Shown piece after piece: positions 12,323-15,833 of a stretch of DNA of 15,833 bases. This stretch comes from Pseudomonadota bacterium (lineage in GTDB: Bacteria; Bdellovibrionota; Bacteriovoracia; Bacteriovoracales; Bacteriovoracaceae), in contig JAJTIF010000095.1 in NCBI GenBank assembly GCA_021299675.1, forward strand, positions 1 through 15,833, in the 5' to 3' direction. How positions within the stretch are numbered: position 1 is the stretch's first letter; each line of letters starts with the position of its first letter. The notes under the pieces are model-generated. The model had not been told where the DNA came from and made no database searches. It saw only the letters and a program-made list of their open reading frames with translations. The position numbers and the translations under genes were made by a program.

Positions 12323-14023
12323 TTAGAGTTGGATCGTTTCCATTAGTGTTTCAGAGGTAGTTCCGTCTTCGAGAATAAGTTTTACGCCGATTACTGGTTG
12401 GCCCTCGAGCACGGGCCACTGAGCTCCCAGGTCTAGACCTGAACTCGTGGTGAGCGAGATGCCTTGCATGTTGGGCACTCCGAGAAAGCGCGCCAAAAGT
12501 TTTCTTTTAAGAGTCAACTCATGAACAATGGTTGTGACCATGGCGCCATCGAACTCGACGCTACTTTGGTTTCGATTATGGCGAGTCACTTTGTAGGCTG
12601 CGGTGAGCTCACCGCGCCCCTGGGCAAGATCAGAGAACATTTTCGCTCTTTGCACAAAGTTTTGAACCAATTCGCCAATGTTGAGGATCTGGGCAACGAG
12701 AGTTCCCACCGTTTTTGTTTCACTCGCATCGATCTCTGTGCCATCAAGTCTCCAGGCACCTAGCGCATTTTTTCTCTCGGGATCAACCAGGATCCAGTAG
12801 GGAGTCACAAGGTTATCAGTGCGAGAAGCGACCTGATAGGCTACAAAGTTTTCTGTCGTTTTCACGCTGCGGATAAACACAAAGCGGGCTGTTTCGTTAG
12901 AGATCCCCAAATCTCTCATGACACTTTCTGGAAAAGTGGTCGTCACTCTAAGACCAATAGCGTTTCTGGTGGTGTTCGGTGTTCCGATGAATGACAAGTC
13001 CGTCACCTTGCGGTCACTGCCCGGAACGAAAAGCTCCCAAAGAGTGGCAATACTATAAGCTGTTGCTGTGGGGTAGGTATAGTTGATGCGAGCGAGGAAT
13101 GCTTCTTTAAAAGAGTGGCCTGTCGCAAAGGGGTTTTTCGCAATGTCTTGAATCGCGCTAATGATCATGTGGTCATACTCTTCTTTATCAGACACACGGG
13201 AGCGGCCCATCCAGAGAGCAGCTGCAAAGCGCTCACCCATGTCGTGCACATCGAGTCCTGGCTCATAAACTTTAGGTTTGTTGGATGAGTCGACAAGTGA
13301 GTCCGAGTCGCGCAGGGCTTTCCCTCGGAGCATAACGAGACCAACCTTAGCGTTTTCCATGAGAATGTTCGCCATGTAGTCAGCAAAACCTTCATTAAAA
13401 CCATTGATCTCAGGGTTAATGGCGTGAGGAAAGAGAGCATTAAAAAGAGAGTGGCCAGCTTCGTGAGCGATCACCGAGGGATCAAAGCCCGAGCGGTTGA
13501 TCTTTCCACCAAGCAAAGCGGCGAGGGGATTGGCACTGGCCGGGAGAAATGAGAGAGAGCCATCCGCAGGGTTGAAAAATGCATTGTTACGCATTTTTTT
13601 GCTCGTCCCGGGATCCCGTACGGTTCTGTTGGTGGTGACTTTCACCCGTTGTGAGGGGAGCAGGTTAAAGCGCTCCTTGGTCATTTTATAGAACTGGCCT
13701 AGCCAGTAATACACGGTTTGTTGCTCGAGCGCGTCTTTGCCAGAGCGGGCATCACTTTGCGAGCAGTCTTTGAAGCAAACGATGAAGTCTTCTTCTTGAT
13801 AAAATGATTTAGGGAAAAGACTCTCGAAGGCTGTGGTCGGACGGTTGATACGAAGGCTCTTCTGGAGGCTTTCGGGGACATCATCACTGCGTACGCGCTT
13901 CCAGACTTCTTGCTCTTGAGCGAGGGCGTAGTTATCCACAATCTTGATATTCACGTCGGCGATGGCCGTGAGGCTTGCCGAGAGAATAAAGCTCGTAGCT
14001 AAAAAAGCGGATTTAAAACGCAT
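12323..14023 (-). CDS. exported gluzincin metallopeptidase (thermolysin-like)
   Basis: I start at the ATG at 14023, preceded by TGAGGG; a TTG four codons earlier lies inside that binding site. The 566-residue product has a signal peptide (MRFKSAFLATSFILSASLTAIA). The zinc motif is H187-E188-A-G-H191, and Glu211 in NEGFADYMA follows exactly 20 residues after the second His, with Asp215 four later, the arrangement of thermolysin-type M4 peptidases. LDVHDMGERFAAALW downstream may supply the M4-like active-site His. The C-terminal 230 residues have no recognised domain. A pair C83/C87 may form a small disulphide loop. It is followed by an L,D-transpeptidase gene. Exact peptidase family is uncertain; M4 or M36-like is the best reading. 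Confidence 0.82.
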   Translation of the reverse strand: MRFKSAFLATSFILSASLTAIADVNIKIVDNYALAQEQEVWKRVRSDDVPESLQKSLRINRPTTAFESLFPKSFYQEEDFIVCFKDCSQSDARSGKDALEQQTVYYWLGQFYKMTKERFNLLPSQRVKVTTNRTVRDPGTSKKMRNNAFFNPADGSLSFLPASANPLAALLGGKINRSGFDPSVIAHEAGHSLFNALFPHAINPEINGFNEGFADYMANILMENAKVGLVMLRGKALRDSDSLVDSSNKPKVYEPGLDVHDMGERFAAALWMGRSRVSDKEEYDHMIISAIQDIAKNPFATGHSFKEAFLARINYTYPTATAYSIATLWELFVPGSDRKVTDLSFIGTPNTTRNAIGLRVTTTFPESVMRDLGISNETARFVFIRSVKTTENFVAYQVASRTDNLVTPYWILVDPERKNALGAWRLDGTEIDASETKTVGTLVAQILNIGELVQNFVQRAKMFSDLAQGRGELTAAYKVTRHNRNQSSVEFDGAMVTTIVHELTLKRKLLARFLGVPNMQGISLTTSSGLDLGAQWPVLEGQPVIGVKLILEDGTTSETLMETIQL

Positions 14024-14046
14024 AGAAGCCCTCAAAAATGGTTTGT

Positions 14047-14074
14047 CACCCCGATTCTAAACGGATTCGGGGTG
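14047..14074. terminator. hairpin between DUF481 and metallopeptidase genes
   Basis: CACCCCGA (14047-14054) pairs with TCGGGGTG (14067-14074) around a 12-base loop. On the minus strand it follows the DUF481 stop by about 32 bases, and a TTTTT run comes 13 bases later, so it is a plausible but imperfect terminator. It could also sit in the metallopeptidase leader. Confidence 0.45.
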
Positions 14075-14106
14075 GCAAGATGAGAGCTTGTAAAACTTAC
14101 AGGGGA

Positions 14107-14808
14107 TTAGAACTTGGCGACGAGACTGGTGACCGTGATGTAATCGTAGTTCTTGAGTCCTGGTGCCGCTGGTAAGTTATCGTAAAGTCCTTTATAGGCC
14201 ACCTTGAGCGAGAACATCGAGCTGAGAATGGCGGTCATGGAGCCTTCTCCCGTTAGCATCCAGTCACTTCCAGCTGTGAAGTTAGGTAGGTACTCAAGCC
14301 AGAATTTCCACTGTAGGGTCGCTGATTGTTTTTTGTTCCACTCCGCATAGGTGCGCGCCTTTTGCTGATAGACGTTTTCCGCTTTGTAGCGATCTTCTGC
14401 CGTGTATCGATAGGTGAGTTCCATGAAAAAATCTTGGTTGTCTTCTTTCATGAAGAAGTACTTTCCACCTAAGTCAGTGTTGTACCGAGCCTTCACATCT
14501 TGGAATCTATTGCCTTCGATGGTCTCACCAGTGACAGCAGAGAAGCGATCAGTGAGGGCGAATTCGTACTTCCCGTTCGTGTCCCAGTTACGAGCGGAGA
14601 GAGCGCCGGTGTTTTCACCGTAGGTATAGTGACCACCAAAAAGGAGGGTGGAGCGGCCTTCGAATTCATATTTATTTTTCGTCGCGGTGTTGATGGTTTG
14701 GAGATCTGTGTTTCCGCCGGCGGCGATGATCGCGAGTTCAGATTCATGGGTCAGTTTGGCAAAGACCGGCAAGGAAAAGAGGGCGAGGGCAGCGATCAGC
14801 AGTTTCAT
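14107..14808 (-). CDS. DUF481 family outer-membrane beta-barrel protein
   Basis: A 233-residue protein with signal peptide MKLLIAALALFSLPVFA. The mature part is a series of amphipathic beta strands with alternating polar and aromatic residues (for example LLFGGHYTYG, KYEFALTDRF, FFMELTYRYT, QWKFWLEYLP). It opens with ESELAIIAAGGNTDLQT, the GNT pattern typical of the start of DUF481 (YdiY-like) proteins. It ends in VAKF, with the terminal Phe used by the outer-membrane assembly machinery. The ribosome binding site GGAGG is perfectly placed. The gene is alone on its strand between a hairpin downstream and a divergent region upstream. Function of the family is poorly known; salt or acid response has been suggested for relatives. 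Confidence 0.82.
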   Translation of the reverse strand: MKLLIAALALFSLPVFAKLTHESELAIIAAGGNTDLQTINTATKNKYEFEGRSTLLFGGHYTYGENTGALSARNWDTNGKYEFALTDRFSAVTGETIEGNRFQDVKARYNTDLGGKYFFMKEDNQDFFMELTYRYTAEDRYKAENVYQQKARTYAEWNKKQSATLQWKFWLEYLPNFTAGSDWMLTGEGSMTAILSSMFSLKVAYKGLYDNLPAAPGLKNYDYITVTSLVAKF

Positions 14809-14911
14809 TTATATCCTCCAAAAGTGGTCAGTCTTTAATCTAAGTACTTTAAAAGATTCAAAAGCTGATTGCCCATGAGAATGTCGAAGAAAAAGCTAAA
14901 ACATTAAAATA

Positions 14912-14924
14912 ACATAGGTTATGT
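14912..14924. promoter_or_regulatory. inverted repeat in the divergent DUF481/small-peptide region
   Basis: ACATA-GGT-TATGT is a perfect 5+3+5 repeat in an AT-rich stretch, 47 bases before the 52-residue peptide gene and about 100 from the DUF481 start. A GATAAT -10-like box for the plus strand lies near 14945. An operator is possible; no regulator is nearby. Confidence 0.3.
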
Positions 14925-14970
14925 AAAAATATTTTAATCAGACCGATAATAACTCTACCAAGGAGTCTTA

Positions 14971-15129
14971 ATGAATTTGATTAAAACGGCAGTGGCTATC
15001 GCTCTCTTTGTAACAACTATTACTATCGATAAACACATCACCACAAACAACGACGGTCAGCTGGTCTCTTCCTGGAATGTGTCACTCCACATGAACTGGG
15101 GTAGGGCTAATTCTTTAGAAATGTACTAA
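14971..15129 (+). CDS. 52-residue exported or membrane-anchored peptide
   Basis: A small gene with an excellent AAGGAG site (14960-14965) five bases before the ATG. The product begins MNLIKTAVAIALFVTTITI, a lysine plus hydrophobic stretch that fits a signal peptide or membrane anchor. About 30 polar residues follow, including two Trp (SSWNVSLHMNWG). It has no cysteine. No family is recognised. The stop TAA is followed, in the same frame and six bases on, by the likely TTG start of the next exported protein, so the two are probably coupled in translation. The strong binding site, the export-like N-terminus and the absence of any other gene here support it. It could instead be a leader peptide that regulates the next gene. 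Confidence 0.65.
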   Translation: MNLIKTAVAIALFVTTITIDKHITTNNDGQLVSSWNVSLHMNWGRANSLEMY

Positions 15130-15135
15130 AATATT

Positions 15136-15833
15136 TTGTTAAGTTTCTTTTTTCTTTTCGCATTTAAGGCGTTTTCTGCGGAGGGGTACTCGTGTCTCGG
15201 GTACCCTAAGACCTATTCGGCTGAGATTTCTCAACACTTCTATGCCATCAAGGACGCCCTGCCTTCAGACGATTCGAAGTCTTCTCTCTACCGTGACTTC
15301 ATCCAGCACCAAAATGTGCACACCTTTCCGAATATGCATATCTTTCAGCCGGAGAAGAGTATCCTCCATGGCAGTTATGATCTGAAGAAGATGGACATCA
15401 AGATCATCAAAGAAGAAGAAATTGAGATGCCCTATGCTCTCTACCTGGAATCACTTGTTGCTCCTAAATTTTTCTCCCCGTCCGTTCAAATTTATTTAAA
15501 GAAGATCGAGGAGCTCAAAGCAAAGATAAAATCTATGAAAGTGCTAAAAGTGAGTTACGAATTGAGGACTGTCCTTGCTCTTTGTCAGAAGACCACAACT
15601 CCGATCAGCACCCTTAAACTCCCGCAGCCCTTAGATCCCTGGCTCACCTATTTTCTAGTCGACCCGAAGCTCAAGGTTGAAAGAGAGCTTCCCTACTTAG
15701 GTCGGTTGAAAGTGAATCCATGCACCACCAGACCCATGATTGATCCTGATCGAGGGGAGGGATTCTGGGGTATGTGGTATTTTTGGAACCCCTTCCAAAA
15801 AAATGAAACTACCGAGAGCCCTTATGATTGCAC
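15136..15833 (+). CDS. exported protein of unknown function, partial at window end
   Basis: An open frame of 232 codons with no stop before the window edge. The start is taken as TTG at 15136 because the encoded N-terminus (LLSFFFLFAFKAFSA, cleavage before EG) is a good signal peptide and no ATG is available in frame before it. No ribosome binding site is seen, which suggests coupling to the 52-residue peptide that ends six bases upstream. The mature part is hydrophilic, with a lysine-rich helix near 121-138 (YLKKIEELKAKIKSMK) and four or five scattered cysteines. An aromatic stretch FWGMWYFWNPF lies near residues 213-223. That WYFWNP segment looks like a conserved feature of a secreted family, but I cannot name it. 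The C-terminus is missing. Confidence 0.7.
   Translation, partial: MLSFFFLFAFKAFSAEGYSCLGYPKTYSAEISQHFYAIKDALPSDDSKSSLYRDFIQHQNVHTFPNMHIFQPEKSILHGSYDLKKMDIKIIKEEEIEMPYALYLESLVAPKFFSPSVQIYLKKIEELKAKIKSMKVLKVSYELRTVLALCQKTTTPISTLKLPQPLDPWLTYFLVDPKLKVERELPYLGRLKVNPCTTRPMIDPDRGEGFWGMWYFWNPFQKNETTESPYDC

Noticed and set aside
1..15833. Mobile elements, CRISPR arrays, tRNA genes or foreign islands
   Set aside because: No transposase, integrase, terminal repeats, spaced repeats or tRNA-like folds were seen, and gene style is even across the window.

Overview
The window looks like chromosomal DNA of a free-living Gram-negative bacterium, most likely a Bdellovibrio-like predator (Bdellovibrionota). 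This is inferred from three things: balanced base composition, many short exported proteins without clear families, and the mix of an L,D-transpeptidase, a secreted gluzincin, an FA2H-like lipid hydroxylase and a BLUF photosensor. No marker gene proves it. There is no insertion sequence, phage gene, CRISPR array or tRNA. Genes are packed tightly and the longest gap holds a small gene.

Positions 1-2467 (+) carry a lipid operon: FA2H/Scs7-like fatty acid hydroxylase, alpha/beta hydrolase and membrane fatty acid desaturase. Positions 2468-2691 hold hairpins and an unlisted-size 25-residue membrane peptide gene (-) with a perfect ribosome binding site. A pentapeptide-repeat protein (-) and an XRE-type regulator (+) diverge from a shared region full of TTGC/GCAA half-sites. 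The regulator is followed by a secreted VWA-like protein and mutY. mutY is broken by a ten-A tract that puts the NUDIX-like C-terminal domain in another frame.

Positions 5722-6683 (-) encode two coupled exported proteins of unknown function. Positions 6764-8210 (-) encode a BLUF blue-light sensor followed by an Hpt protein with a degenerate receiver domain. The BLUF leader contains three mutually exclusive pairing segments that could hide its ribosome binding site. The RNase P RNA gene (rnpB, -) lies at 8338-8633 with a good promoter, downstream of a coiled-coil zinc-ribbon protein.

Positions 9372-11550 (+) encode the shikimate enzymes AroB and a divergent AroA, overlapping. Facing them (-) are a secreted thermolysin-like metallopeptidase and an L,D-transpeptidase, then a DUF481 outer-membrane protein. 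The window ends (+) with a 52-residue exported peptide and an exported protein that runs off the edge, probably starting at TTG just after the peptide's stop.

The most unusual items are the poly-A break in mutY, the putative switch in the BLUF leader, the BLUF-Hpt-pseudoreceiver pair, the cysteine-stacked pentapeptide helix and the two small peptide genes.
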